Positions 13,892-23,806 of a stretch of DNA of 64,000 bases are shown here, piece by piece; position 1 is the stretch's first letter; every line of letters begins with the position of its first letter. Origin of the DNA: Ollibium composti (lineage in GTDB: Bacteria > Pseudomonadota > Alphaproteobacteria > Rhizobiales > Rhizobiaceae); NCBI RefSeq assembly GCF_004801285.1, contig NZ_SSNY01000005.1:186001-250000 (forward strand), given 5' to 3'. Under the pieces are notes generated by a model. That model was not told the DNA's origin, searched no databases, and saw nothing but the letters and a program-made list of their open reading frames with translations. The position numbers and the translations under genes were made by a program.

Positions 13892-14554
13892 ATGAACGAT
13901 GCGCCCTCACGCCTTGCCGAAGTCAAGGCCAGGATCGCCGCCGCCGAGAGCGAGGCCAGGCGACCGGCCGGCGCCGTCACGCTGGTCGCCGTGTCGAAGA
14001 CCTTCGATGCCGATGCCGTCCGCCCCGTCCTCACTGCCGGCCAGCGCGTCTTCGGCGAGAACCGCGTACAGGAAGCGCAAGGCAAATGGCCGGTGCTAAG
14101 GGACGAGTTTCCTGGCATTGAACTGCACCTCATCGGCCCGTTGCAATCCAACAAGGCGAAGGAAGCGGTGGCGCTGTTCGACGTCATCGAGACGGTCGAC
14201 CGCGACAAGATCGCCGCCGAGCTTGCCAAGGAGATGAAGAAGCAGGGCAAGGTGCTGCGGCTCTACGTTCAGGTGAACATCGGCTCCGAGCCACAGAAGG
14301 CCGGCATCGAGCCTGCGGAGGCGGTCGCCTTCGTCGCCCGCTGCCGCGAAATCCACGGCCTCGCCGTCGAGGGGCTGATGTGCATCCCGCCGGCCGACGA
14401 GAATCCCGGACCGCATTTCGCCCTGCTGGAAAAGCTGGCTGGGCAGGCGGGCGTGGAAAAGCTGTCGATGGGCATGTCGGGCGACTACGAGACGGCGGTG
14501 GCCTTCGGCGCCACGTCGGTGCGCGTCGGTTCGGCCATCTTCGGTCACAGATAG
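13892..14554 (+). CDS. yggS: YggS/PROSC-type PLP homeostasis protein
   Basis: A 220-residue PLP-binding protein with the alanine-racemase-like TIM barrel. It buffers pyridoxal phosphate and affects amino-acid pools rather than catalysing a defined reaction. The PLP lysine is K36 in LVAVSKTF; FGENRVQEA and the C-terminal LSMGMSGDYETA phosphate-binding loop are intact. The start is ATG 13892, just after GGAGCCGGAC. Divergent from leuS and convergent with the DUF2235 gene only 4 nt away. Confidence 0.95.
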   Translation: MNDAPSRLAEVKARIAAAESEARRPAGAVTLVAVSKTFDADAVRPVLTAGQRVFGENRVQEAQGKWPVLRDEFPGIELHLIGPLQSNKAKEAVALFDVIETVDRDKIAAELAKEMKKQGKVLRLYVQVNIGSEPQKAGIEPAEAVAFVARCREIHGLAVEGLMCIPPADENPGPHFALLEKLAGQAGVEKLSMGMSGDYETAVAFGATSVRVGSAIFGHR

Positions 14555-14558
14555 CGTC

Positions 14559-15662
14559 TTAAGAGCGATAGAAGCGCTTTACACGCGGATGGCGCCTGAG
14601 CGGCACCGGCCGGTAGGGCGGCGCGTAGTGCTCGAAGCGGTCCTCGATCTTGCGGCAGAGCGGATCGATATCGACGCTCTCGCCGCGGACGCTGCGCTCG
14701 ACCGGCAGCCAGAAGATGCCGAGGCCGGTGCGTTCGTCGTGCTGGCGGCCGAGCAGGTTGTCGCGCATGGTGACGGTCAGCGGAATGTGCAGGCGCGCCA
14801 CGTCGCGCAGCCGCGACAGCATCCAGTCGAGCGCGAGGTCGGCCAGCAGCCAGTCGTCCTGATAGCCGCCGCCGACATCGGAATGGACGCCGGGAAACCA
14901 GACCTGCTCGATGACCTGCCCGGCGGCCCGGCCCTCCGCATCGACATCGGCCCATGGCACCGGCAGGAAAGCCTTGCGGTCCTCGTCGATCGACAGCGCC
15001 TGCAGGCCGACCGGAACGCGCACCGACAGTTCGTTGTCGTGGAACTGGTGCCGCCAGGGGTTGACCAGGTCCATGACGCCGGGCAGGCCGAGCGCCTTGA
15101 CGGTATCGAAGACGCCGATCACGTCGGGCATCACCGGCGCCGCGCCGTATTTGCGTGCGAAGGCCTTGCCCGCCGCCTTGCGTTCGCTTTCGTTGCGGAT
15201 CTTGTAGGCGCTCACCGCGGCTTCGGCGATGGCGCGCCGCCTTTTGGCGCCTTCGCCCTCCTTGTCGGCCGGGATCGGCGCGCCACCATCCGTCATGGCG
15301 ATGCCGCAGGTCGCCAGCACGCCGCCCAGGCAGCGCACCGTATAGGCGCCGCGGCTGAAACCGAACAGGCCGATCTTCACACCCGGCCTCCAGCGCAGCA
15401 TCAACGCCTCGTAGCAGTCGGCGATGTTAGCGCTGATGCCCCAGCCGGTGGCCTTGGACCACAGGTTGCGCAAGGTGCGGCCCCAGTCGTTCTCCCCTTC
15501 CTCCGGCGCGCCGAGGCCGGGATCGTAGAAGGCGTCGAGATAGATCTTGCCTTCCGCCGCGGCGAACATCTGGAAGACGTTGGTGTTGCGTACGCCGGCA
15601 TCGTTGCGCACGCCGCGCTGGCCCGTACCGTCGGAAAAGATCAGGCACCAGTTATCGGGCAT
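14559..15662 (-). CDS. DUF2235 alpha/beta-hydrolase-like protein
   Basis: A 367-residue member of the DUF2235 family, predicted alpha/beta hydrolases related to type VI secretion phospholipase effectors of the Tle class. The N-terminal LIFSDGTGQ motif (about 7-15), the nucleophile elbow GFSRGA (Ser 103) and a C-terminal GVHSDVGGGY histidine motif give a plausible Ser-Asp-His set. No signal peptide or toxin-delivery domain and no type VI genes nearby, so this is probably a stand-alone cytosolic enzyme. It ends 4 nt from convergent yggS. Substrate unknown. Confidence 0.85.
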   Translation of the reverse strand: MPDNWCLIFSDGTGQRGVRNDAGVRNTNVFQMFAAAEGKIYLDAFYDPGLGAPEEGENDWGRTLRNLWSKATGWGISANIADCYEALMLRWRPGVKIGLFGFSRGAYTVRCLGGVLATCGIAMTDGGAPIPADKEGEGAKRRRAIAEAAVSAYKIRNESERKAAGKAFARKYGAAPVMPDVIGVFDTVKALGLPGVMDLVNPWRHQFHDNELSVRVPVGLQALSIDEDRKAFLPVPWADVDAEGRAAGQVIEQVWFPGVHSDVGGGYQDDWLLADLALDWMLSRLRDVARLHIPLTVTMRDNLLGRQHDERTGLGIFWLPVERSVRGESVDIDPLCRKIEDRFEHYAPPYRPVPLRRHPRVKRFYRS

Positions 15663-15756
15663 CGCCGCCTCGCCGCTCCACCCGCAGTCGCTCGCAGCAT
15701 CATAGCCGAAGGCGCGGCGCGTTCACAGCACCCCGGTTCTGGTTACCTAGCTCCGT

Positions 15757-16029
15757 TCAGTGCAGCACGAACTCGCCGTCGATCTTGCGCCATTCGCTCG
15801 GCGAAATCAGCCGCTGGTGCGAATAGACGACCGAATGCAGCGGACCGTCGAGCTTCGTTTTCCAGAAATCGATGAAGGCGAACAGCGCCGGGAATTTCGG
15901 CGCCAGGTCGTAGTCCTGCCAGACATAGGTCTGCAGCAGGTGGGGGTGGTCCGGATAGTGATAGAGGATCTTCGCTGTCGTCAGGCCGTAGCCTTTCAGC
16001 AAAAGGTCCATCTCGGAATGCTCGTGCAT
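15757..16029 (-). CDS. usg: Usg family protein
   Basis: A 90-residue protein of the alphaproteobacterial Usg family, named for its place upstream of trp genes in some species. Function unknown. The sequence is rich in aromatic residues (YHYPDHPHLLQTYVWQDYDL, about 25-44) and ends with a conserved EWRKIDGEF motif. No signal or membrane segment. Here it lies alone, divergent from acs. Family recognition is firm; the role is not known. Confidence 0.85.
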   Translation of the reverse strand: MHEHSEMDLLLKGYGLTTAKILYHYPDHPHLLQTYVWQDYDLAPKFPALFAFIDFWKTKLDGPLHSVVYSHQRLISPSEWRKIDGEFVLH

Positions 16030-16259
16030 GGCTGCCTCGTCAGCTTCGAGCCGTTCCTCCCGGTCAAAACTGTGCGCCGGGATGGTTAATCGTCGGCTAA
16101 CAAGATGGGATCGCCGGTCGGGCGCCGCAACGCCTCATGCAAACCGAACGTCTAATATTGCCCTCGGGGCGGAACTGTTAATAATGCCACCGAACGCAGC
16201 GGTCCCGCCGCTGCGGCGGCCGCCTCATGCGGTCGGCTGATTGAGGAGGAATACTGGAA

Positions 16260-18215
<1,956 letters not shown>

Positions 18216-18234
18216 GGCGATTCGGCTGGCTGCG

Positions 18235-18975
18235 ATGACCGATCTTGGACAGGTGGCCGGCCTGTGGCGCTATCCGGTGAGTTCGCTCGCCGGACAGCCG
18301 ATGCAGGCTCTTTCCTTCGGTCCCGACGGGGCCGAAGGCGACCGCGGCTACGGGCTATTCGACGTCGCGAGCGGCATCGTCGCCGCTCCCGACCGGAATC
18401 CTGCGAAATGGGACCGGGCTCCCCGCGTCCGTACGCGGCTGTCGGAGGGCGGCGGGCTGGAAGTGAGGACGCCCGACGGCGAATGGCTGACCGCACCCGA
18501 CGCGGCGAGCGATGCGGAGATCGGCGACTACCTCGGCTTCGAGGTCGCCGTGCGGCCTTACACCGACGCCGCGCCGCAGCTTGCCGACGGCTCCACCGTC
18601 GCGCCACGCTACCGCAAGGCGCCCGTGCATCTGTTGACGACCGCGTCTCTTGCTCGCCTCAAGGCATTGCATCCCGATGGCGACCCGGACCCGCGGCGCT
18701 TTCGCCCGAGCATCCTCGTCGCCATGCCAGAGGTGGAAGGCGAATTTCCCGAGTCGGCCTGGCTCGGCCGCCGGCTCGCCATCGGCGATCTGGAACTGAC
18801 CGTTTCGGAACCGTGCCGGCGCTGCGGCTTCACCGTCATCGCCCAGGACGGGTTCGACAACGATCCGGGCATCCTGCGCACGCTGGTGCGCCACAACGGG
18901 CACAACATCGGCGTCTATTGCACCGTCGACCGGCCGGGACGCATCCGCGAGGGCGACACGCTGCGCTTCCTCTGA
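18235..18975 (+). CDS. MOSC domain protein (YcbX-like)
   Basis: A 246-residue protein with an N-terminal MOSC beta-barrel (VAGLWRYPVSSLAGQPM, residues 7-23) and a C-terminal MOSC core with the conserved EPCRRCGFTVI cysteine motif near residue 200. Relatives bind molybdenum cofactor and reduce N-hydroxylated compounds (YcbX, mARC). No ferredoxin domain is fused, unlike E. coli YcbX. It follows acs by 19 nt and may be cotranscribed, though no metabolic link is evident. Confidence 0.9.
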   Translation: MTDLGQVAGLWRYPVSSLAGQPMQALSFGPDGAEGDRGYGLFDVASGIVAAPDRNPAKWDRAPRVRTRLSEGGGLEVRTPDGEWLTAPDAASDAEIGDYLGFEVAVRPYTDAAPQLADGSTVAPRYRKAPVHLLTTASLARLKALHPDGDPDPRRFRPSILVAMPEVEGEFPESAWLGRRLAIGDLELTVSEPCRRCGFTVIAQDGFDNDPGILRTLVRHNGHNIGVYCTVDRPGRIREGDTLRFL

Positions 18976-18991
18976 GGCCCCCCACCGCCAG

Positions 18992-19234
18992 TCAGCAGCC
19001 GATCTCTTTCTTGATCTTCTGAACCTGCTCCAGCGAATGGCAGACGTTTTCGCAAGGAATGCCGTCACCATCGCCGTCGGCGCGGCTGTAGCCGCCGCAC
19101 CACATGACAACAGCCTCTTCGCAGGTGCTGGCCTGCTTGCAGCTCGCGGCGAAGGCGTCAGACGGCTGCGCGGCACCGACGGCGATGACCAAAAGCGCCA
19201 GTGCGATCCGGCGCGCTGACAGCGGCGGCTTCAT
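18992..19234 (-). CDS. secreted excalibur calcium-binding domain protein
   Basis: An 80-residue exported protein. Residues about 5-28 form a signal peptide ending AFA-A. The mature part is essentially one excalibur domain: CEEAVVMWCGGYSRADGDGD followed by GIPCENVC, with the DxDxDG calcium loop and four cysteines. ATG 19234 is chosen because GGAGGGG precedes it. Excalibur domains occur in surface nucleases and cell-wall proteins; no catalytic domain is present here. Convergent with the MOSC gene; a short transcript starts on the opposite strand just upstream. Confidence 0.85.
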   Translation of the reverse strand: MKPPLSARRIALALLVIAVGAAQPSDAFAASCKQASTCEEAVVMWCGGYSRADGDGDGIPCENVCHSLEQVQKIKKEIGC

Positions 19235-19248
19235 GCGCGGTGCCCCTC

Positions 19249-19285
19249 CTTGCAAATCACGCTCTGGCACCCCATCATAGGGGTG
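19249..19285 (+). promoter_or_regulatory. possible promoter with embedded palindrome for the short transcript at 19.3 kb
   Basis: CTTGCA (19249-19254) is a plausible -35; 17 bp on lies CCATCATAG as a weak -10. The -10 sits inside the inverted repeat CACCCC-N6-GGGGTG (19268-19285), which could be an operator or a 5' hairpin. Inferred only. Confidence 0.35.
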
Positions 19286-19314
19286 TGTTCAACCAATCGA
19301 AAGGAGGTGATCCG

Positions 19315-19386
19315 ATGTCGAGTGATTTCGTTTTCCAGAGCGTGGTCCCGGCGGATCGCCTTCACGGGGAGCAGTCTCTCCGCTGA
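19315..19386 (+). CDS. 23-codon peptide with perfect anti-Shine-Dalgarno complement
   Basis: A short frame starting MSSDFVFQSV and ending at TGA 19384-19386. Bases 19300-19313 read AAAGGAGGTGATCC, the full complement of the conserved 3' end of 16S rRNA, and the GGAGG core is 7 nt from the ATG. This is about the strongest ribosome site possible. After the stop come two hairpins (19386-19407, 19408-19433) and a strong terminator. I do not recognise the peptide. It could be a leader peptide, a small protein, or the coding part of a dual-function RNA. Translation is likely from the ribosome site; function is unknown. Confidence 0.6.
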   Translation: MSSDFVFQSVVPADRLHGEQSLR

Positions 19387-19471
19387 AGCGCGTGACGCGC
19401 GGCGCTTGATCCCAAGCCTCAGGCAATCGGGATCGTGCCACGGGCCGCGCACTGGACGAAAGACACGGGAA

Positions 19472-19504
19472 GGCCGCCGGCTTCGCAAGAAGCGGCGGCC
19501 TTTT
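19472..19504 (+). terminator. strong rho-independent terminator
   Basis: GGCCGCC/GGCGGCC plus the inner GCTTC/GAAGC form a 12-bp stem with one bulged G and a GCAA tetraloop, followed by TTTTCG. It would end the short transcript that contains the 23-codon frame at a length of about 200-230 nt. Confidence 0.85.
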
Positions 19505-19505
19505 C

Positions 19506-20053
19506 GTTGTCTCCCCCGCCTCTCTACCCTCGCCTCGGGCGCCGGCCGGCGATCGCGGATCGATCGCCGCGGGACGGACCGCAAGATCCCGGCGAACCGG
19601 CGCCGAGGACGAGGGCTCTACCAAGCCTGCGCCAGCCGCTTGATGATGCGGGCGATCGCCTGGAAAGCGGCATCCGGTTCGGTGCCGCAAGCTGCCTGGT
19701 AGAAATGGACACGCCGCCGGGTTGGCGCGGCGTGGGTATGAGGTTCCTTTCGAAAGGCCCGATGCAGGAATCCGGCCGTATCGGCCCAAACACGATGCCG
19801 GAAGCTGGACCTGTCGTTAACCTATTGGTTTCATTGAACCATGCTGCGCAATATGGTGAACGATCGGTAAGCGGCCAGCCAGCCGGCATCCGCGTTTTAC
19901 GAAAACCTCGCCACGATGGAACGTGTGAGTGGGTAGCGGGCCGTCAGCGTCTTGAAGCGATACAGCGCGCCCTGTGCCGGAACGGCACGTTGATGTTCGA
20001 AGCGCCGGAACGGCACGCGGGCAGGCGAAGCACTGGAAAGGCAGCGCTGGCGT
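19506..20053. other. 548-bp stretch without a supported gene
   Basis: No frame here has a convincing start, ribosome site and codon use. One minus-strand frame (about 19800 to 19618) ends in a protein-like stretch (AFQAIARIIKRLAQAW) but has stops and no start codon upstream, so it may be a gene remnant. A palindromic GGTTTCATTGAACC lies at 19827-19840, near GTTAAC. No tRNA or repeat seen. Confidence 0.5.
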
Positions 20054-21445
20054 CTACCGCTTCATCGCCCGTGCGAGCGCGGCCATGATGTGCGGATCGC
20101 CCGACTGCGCGACGTTGAAGCGCAGGAAATCCGGCGCCGATTGCGAGACGCTGAAGACGTTGCCCGGCGCCAGCACGACCTTGTCGGCGAGAACGGCGCG
20201 CGCAAGGTCGGCGGCATCGAACCCGCCCGGCAGGCGGCACCACAGGTAGAAGCCGCCGCGCGGCATCAGCCACGGTTCGATGCCGAGAGTTTGCAATCGC
20301 CCGGCGACGTCGCGCCGTGCCCGCGCCAGCCGCCGGCGCAGCTCCTCCATATGCTTGCGATAGAAGCCGCCGGCCAGCATGCCGGCGATCATTTCGGCGG
20401 CGACCGGGCTCGGACCGCCGAAGGCGGTGGCGACCTGCAGGTCGATCAGGCCGTCGATCCAGTCGCGCCGTGCCGCGATGTAGCCGCAGCGCACCGAGGC
20501 AGACAGCGTCTTGGAAAAGGAACCGATGCGGATAACGCGCTCCAGCCCGTCGAGCGCCGACAGGCGCGGCGAGGGCTCGGGCTCGAAATCTGCGAAGATG
20601 TCGTCCTCGACGATGGTCAGCTTATTCGCGGCGGCGATGTTGAGCAGGCGGTGCGCGGTCTGCGGCGAGAGCGTTGCGCCCGTCGGATTGTGCAGGGCGC
20701 AATTGGTGATGTAGAGGCGCGGCCGCCGCTCGGCGACGGTCGCCTCGAAAGCGGCGACATCCGGGCCGGAAGGCGTATAGGGCACGCTCGCAAGCTCGAC
20801 CTGATGCGCGCGCAGCAGGGCGCGGAAATTGAAGTAGCAGGGGTCGTCCACCAGCACGGTGTCGCCCGGCGAAAGCAGGAAGCGGCAGATCAGGTCGACC
20901 GCCTGCGTGCCGGAGGCCGTCAGCATGATCTGCTCGGGAGACGCTTCGATGCCGTCCTCGGCAAGACGCCACAGCAGGAGCCGGCGCAATGCCGGCGAGC
21001 CGCGCGTGGCGCCGTAATCGGAGAGGATATGGTCGTCGGCGCGCGCCAGCGTCCGCATGGCGCGGCGCAGCGCCTCATGCGGCATCCAGTCGGCCGGCAG
21101 CCAGCCGCAACCCGGCATCAGCATCGAGGGATCGGCATCGAGCGACTGGCGCGACACCCAGAACGGATCAACGGCGCGCTCGAGCAACGGGCCGGTCTGC
21201 GCCAACGCCAGCGGCACCTGCGCGGTTGCCGCGACGTAGAAGCCGGAACCGCGCCGGGCGCGGATCAGCCCCTCGGCGGCGAGCCGGTCGTAGGCTTCGA
21301 CCACCGTCGCCGGCGAGACGCCCATGGTGGCGGCGAAACGGCGAATCGAGGGCAGCCGGTCGCCGGCACCGAGCGCGCGGCCGGCGATCCGGGCGCGGAT
21401 CGCCGCCATCACCGCGCCGGTGCGTGTCGCTGTCTGGTCGTTCAT
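20054..21445 (-). CDS. MocR-type regulator: GntR helix-turn-helix fused to aminotransferase fold
   Basis: A 463-residue MocR/PdxR-family protein. An N-terminal GntR winged helix (GDRLPSIRRFAATMGVSPAT, about 24-43) is followed by a fold type I aminotransferase domain (about 110-460) with the PLP lysine in GSFSKTLSASVRCGY. Such proteins usually act as PLP-dependent transcription factors rather than enzymes. It is divergent from an EamA exporter, a frequent arrangement in which the MocR protein controls the exporter. The ATG at 21445 begins MNDQTATRTG. Confidence 0.93.
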   Translation of the reverse strand: MNDQTATRTGAVMAAIRARIAGRALGAGDRLPSIRRFAATMGVSPATVVEAYDRLAAEGLIRARRGSGFYVAATAQVPLALAQTGPLLERAVDPFWVSRQSLDADPSMLMPGCGWLPADWMPHEALRRAMRTLARADDHILSDYGATRGSPALRRLLLWRLAEDGIEASPEQIMLTASGTQAVDLICRFLLSPGDTVLVDDPCYFNFRALLRAHQVELASVPYTPSGPDVAAFEATVAERRPRLYITNCALHNPTGATLSPQTAHRLLNIAAANKLTIVEDDIFADFEPEPSPRLSALDGLERVIRIGSFSKTLSASVRCGYIAARRDWIDGLIDLQVATAFGGPSPVAAEMIAGMLAGGFYRKHMEELRRRLARARRDVAGRLQTLGIEPWLMPRGGFYLWCRLPGGFDAADLARAVLADKVVLAPGNVFSVSQSAPDFLRFNVAQSGDPHIMAALARAMKR

Positions 21446-21455
21446 GTTTCAATCC

Positions 21456-21496
21456 GTACAGGTGATCGAACCAATACAGTTCTTCGGAATTGTATC
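21456..21496. promoter_or_regulatory. probable MocR operator in the divergent promoter
   Basis: Two direct TACAG repeats 18 bp apart (21457-21461, 21475-21479) and a complementary TGTAT at 21492-21496. ATACAGTTC and GAATTGTAT also form an inverted repeat around TTCG. MocR proteins bind direct repeats, sometimes with an inverted third box, so the layout fits; the match is by eye. Confidence 0.5.
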
Positions 21497-21566
21497 GCAT
21501 CGTCCCTGTTCGTGCCAGCGGCCCTCGGCTAGCTCTAAGGCGAAATCCGACAGAGCGGGAGGTACG

Positions 21567-22424
21567 ATGAGAACGGCGGACGGTTGGGGCAGCGGCATGC
21601 TGGGCGTGGTGATCTTCAGCGGCTCGCTGCCGGCGACACGGGTCGCGGTGGAGGGCTTTTCGCCGCTGTTCCTGACTTCGGCGCGGGCGGTGATCGCCAC
21701 GGCGCTCGGCGCGCTGTTGCTTCTGCTGCTGCGCCAGACATGGCCTCGGCGGCAGGACATCGTGCCGCTCGCCGTGGTGGCACTCGGCGTCGTGGTCGGC
21801 TTCCCGTTGCTGACGGCACTGGCGCTCCAGCACATCACGGCGGCGCATTCCATCGTCTTCGTCGGCCTGCTGCCGCTCGCCACAGCCATCTTCGGCGTGC
21901 TGCGCGGCGGCGAGCGGCCGAAGCCGGCCTTCTGGCTGTTTTCAGGCATCGGCAGCGCCACCGTCGTCGGCTTCGCCCTGTCAGGTGGTGGCTCCGGCTC
22001 GCTGGAAGGTGATCTCCTGATGGTGGCGGCGATCCTCCTGTGCGGGCTCGGCTATGCCGAAGGGGCCACACTGTCACGGCGTCTCGGCGGCTGGCAGGTC
22101 ATCTCCTGGGCGCTGGCCTTGTCGCTGCCGGTGATGCTGGCGATCATGCTCGCCACCTTGCCGGCTACATGGGAGGCGATAAGCGTGCCGGCCTGGCTCG
22201 GCCTCGCCTATGTCTCGGTGTTCTCGATGCTGATCGGCTTCGTCTTCTGGTATCGCGGCCTGGCGCTGGGCGGCATCGCCGGCGTCGGCCAGCTGCAGCT
22301 ATTGCAGCCCTTCTTCGGGCTTCTGCTGGCCGGCCTTTTGCTGCACGAGCCGATCGCCTGGACGATGATCGCGGCGACCGCCGTGGTGGTCGTGTGCGTC
22401 GCCTTCGCCCGCCGCTACGCCTGA
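21567..22424 (+). CDS. EamA/DMT-family exporter
   Basis: A 285-residue inner-membrane protein with ten hydrophobic helices in two five-helix EamA repeats, typical of drug/metabolite transporters that export amino acids or related metabolites. The N-terminal repeat begins GVVIFSGSLPATRVAVEGF (about 12-30), and the C-terminal repeat ends near residue 280 with a short basic tail. ATG 21567 follows GGGAGGTACG. Divergent from and probably controlled by the MocR regulator. Substrate unknown. Confidence 0.9.
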   Translation: MRTADGWGSGMLGVVIFSGSLPATRVAVEGFSPLFLTSARAVIATALGALLLLLLRQTWPRRQDIVPLAVVALGVVVGFPLLTALALQHITAAHSIVFVGLLPLATAIFGVLRGGERPKPAFWLFSGIGSATVVGFALSGGGSGSLEGDLLMVAAILLCGLGYAEGATLSRRLGGWQVISWALALSLPVMLAIMLATLPATWEAISVPAWLGLAYVSVFSMLIGFVFWYRGLALGGIAGVGQLQLLQPFFGLLLAGLLLHEPIAWTMIAATAVVVVCVAFARRYA

Positions 22425-22436
22425 TATGCCGACTCG

Positions 22437-23729
22437 TTACGCGGTCTGCGGTTCGGGATCGAAGCTCGGCCGGTCGGTGTTGATGAGCAGCGCCAGGCAG
22501 GCGGCGATGACGCCGGTCATGCCGGCAATGACGAAGGCGAGCTGGTAGTCGCCCTGCATCTCGCGCATGACGCCGCCGAAATAGGCGGCTGCGGCCGCAC
22601 CCACCTGGTGACCGGCGACGATCCAGCCGAAGACGATCGGGCCGCTGCGGTCGCCGAAGGCTTCGTTGGTGAGCCGCAGCGTCGGCGGCACGGTGGCGAT
22701 CCAGTCCAGCCCGTAGAAGACGGCGAAGACGATCAGCGCCGTGCCCGAGAAGCCGGAAAACGGCAGGTAGATCAGCGCAAGGCCACGGATCGAATAATAG
22801 ACGCCGAGCAGCTTGCGGGGGTCGAAGCGGTCGGTCAGCCAGCCGGAAAAGGTGGTGCCGATCAGGTCGAAGATGCCCATCAGCGACAACAGGCCGGCAG
22901 CCTGGATCTCGCCGATGCCCTGGTCGCTGCAGAAAGCGATCAGATGCGTGCCGACCAGCCCGTTGGTGGTGAAGCCGCAGATGAAGAAGGTGGCGAACAG
23001 ATACCAGAACACCCGCGTGGTCGCCGCCCGCTTCAAGGTGCCCAGCGTGTGGGCGATGAAATTGCCCTGCGATGCCGGCGACACCGGCGGCACGTCGTCG
23101 GCCTCGGCGCCGAAGCGCACCGTGCCGATCGAAGAGGGCCGCTCCGGCACCAGCAGGAAAACCAGCGGGATCAGGCAAGCTGTGGCGATGGAGACGGCGA
23201 GCGCTACCGGACGCCAGCCGCCGGACTGAGCCAGCGAGGCGAGCAGCGGCAGGAAGACCAGCAGGCCGGTGGCGCTGGAGGCCGACATCAGGCCCATGAT
23301 GAGGCCGCGATTGGTTTTGAACCAGCGGTTGACGACGGTGGCGCCTAGAACGGTCGCCACCGCGCCCGAGCCGATGCCGGAAAAGACGCCCCAGGTGACG
23401 ACGAACTGCCAGGCCTCTGTCATGAACAGCGACAGCGCGGTCGAGCCCGACATCAGCACGAAGGCGCCGACGAGCGTGCGGCGCAGGCCGATGCGCTCCA
23501 TCAGCGCGGCGGCGAAGGGGCCGGCGAGGCCGTAGAGGAAGATGCCGGTGGCGGCGCCGAAGGAGATGACGTCGCGGCGCCAGCCGAGGCTTTCCTCCAG
23601 CGGCACCATCATGACGGCCGGCGCCGAACGCAGGCCCGCCGCGATCAAAAGGCTGACGAAAATGACGCCGACGACGACGAAGGCGTAGCGCTGGCCGAAG
23701 GGACGGGATTGAGCGATGGCACTGTTCAT
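22437..23729 (-). CDS. major facilitator superfamily transporter
   Basis: A 430-residue MFS protein with twelve predicted helices and the loop motif GWLTDRFDPRKLLG (about residues 285-298) between helices 8 and 9. It resembles the oxalate/formate-like and monocarboxylate branch; substrate uncertain. Divergent from a TetR regulator. The inverted operator half GTTACTGACCGGTACG abuts the start codon directly, leaving no Shine-Dalgarno, so the mRNA is either leaderless or starts at another codon. Convergent with the EamA gene, 12 nt apart. Confidence 0.9.
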   Translation of the reverse strand: MNSAIAQSRPFGQRYAFVVVGVIFVSLLIAAGLRSAPAVMMVPLEESLGWRRDVISFGAATGIFLYGLAGPFAAALMERIGLRRTLVGAFVLMSGSTALSLFMTEAWQFVVTWGVFSGIGSGAVATVLGATVVNRWFKTNRGLIMGLMSASSATGLLVFLPLLASLAQSGGWRPVALAVSIATACLIPLVFLLVPERPSSIGTVRFGAEADDVPPVSPASQGNFIAHTLGTLKRAATTRVFWYLFATFFICGFTTNGLVGTHLIAFCSDQGIGEIQAAGLLSLMGIFDLIGTTFSGWLTDRFDPRKLLGVYYSIRGLALIYLPFSGFSGTALIVFAVFYGLDWIATVPPTLRLTNEAFGDRSGPIVFGWIVAGHQVGAAAAAYFGGVMREMQGDYQLAFVIAGMTGVIAACLALLINTDRPSFDPEPQTA

Positions 23730-23786
23730 GTTACTGACCGGTACGTTGCAATCTTTGACCGCATGACATACGTACCGGTCAGTAAC
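23730..23786. promoter_or_regulatory. paired operator of the TetR/MFS divergon
   Basis: GTTACTGACCGGTACG (23730-23745) and its exact complement (23771-23786) form a 16-bp perfect inverted repeat around 25 bp, filling most of the 77-bp intergenic region. Each arm has a self-complementary ACCGGT core, so each may bind one TetR dimer. Binding would block both promoters. Confidence 0.8.
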
Positions 23787-23806
23787 ATTGTCAAGCGAGC
23801 GGTGAA

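Noticed and set aside
19618..19800. Minus-strand protein-like stretch ending AFQAIARIIKRLAQAW
   Set aside because: Stops lie upstream in the same frame and no start codon or ribosome site exists; at most a remnant.
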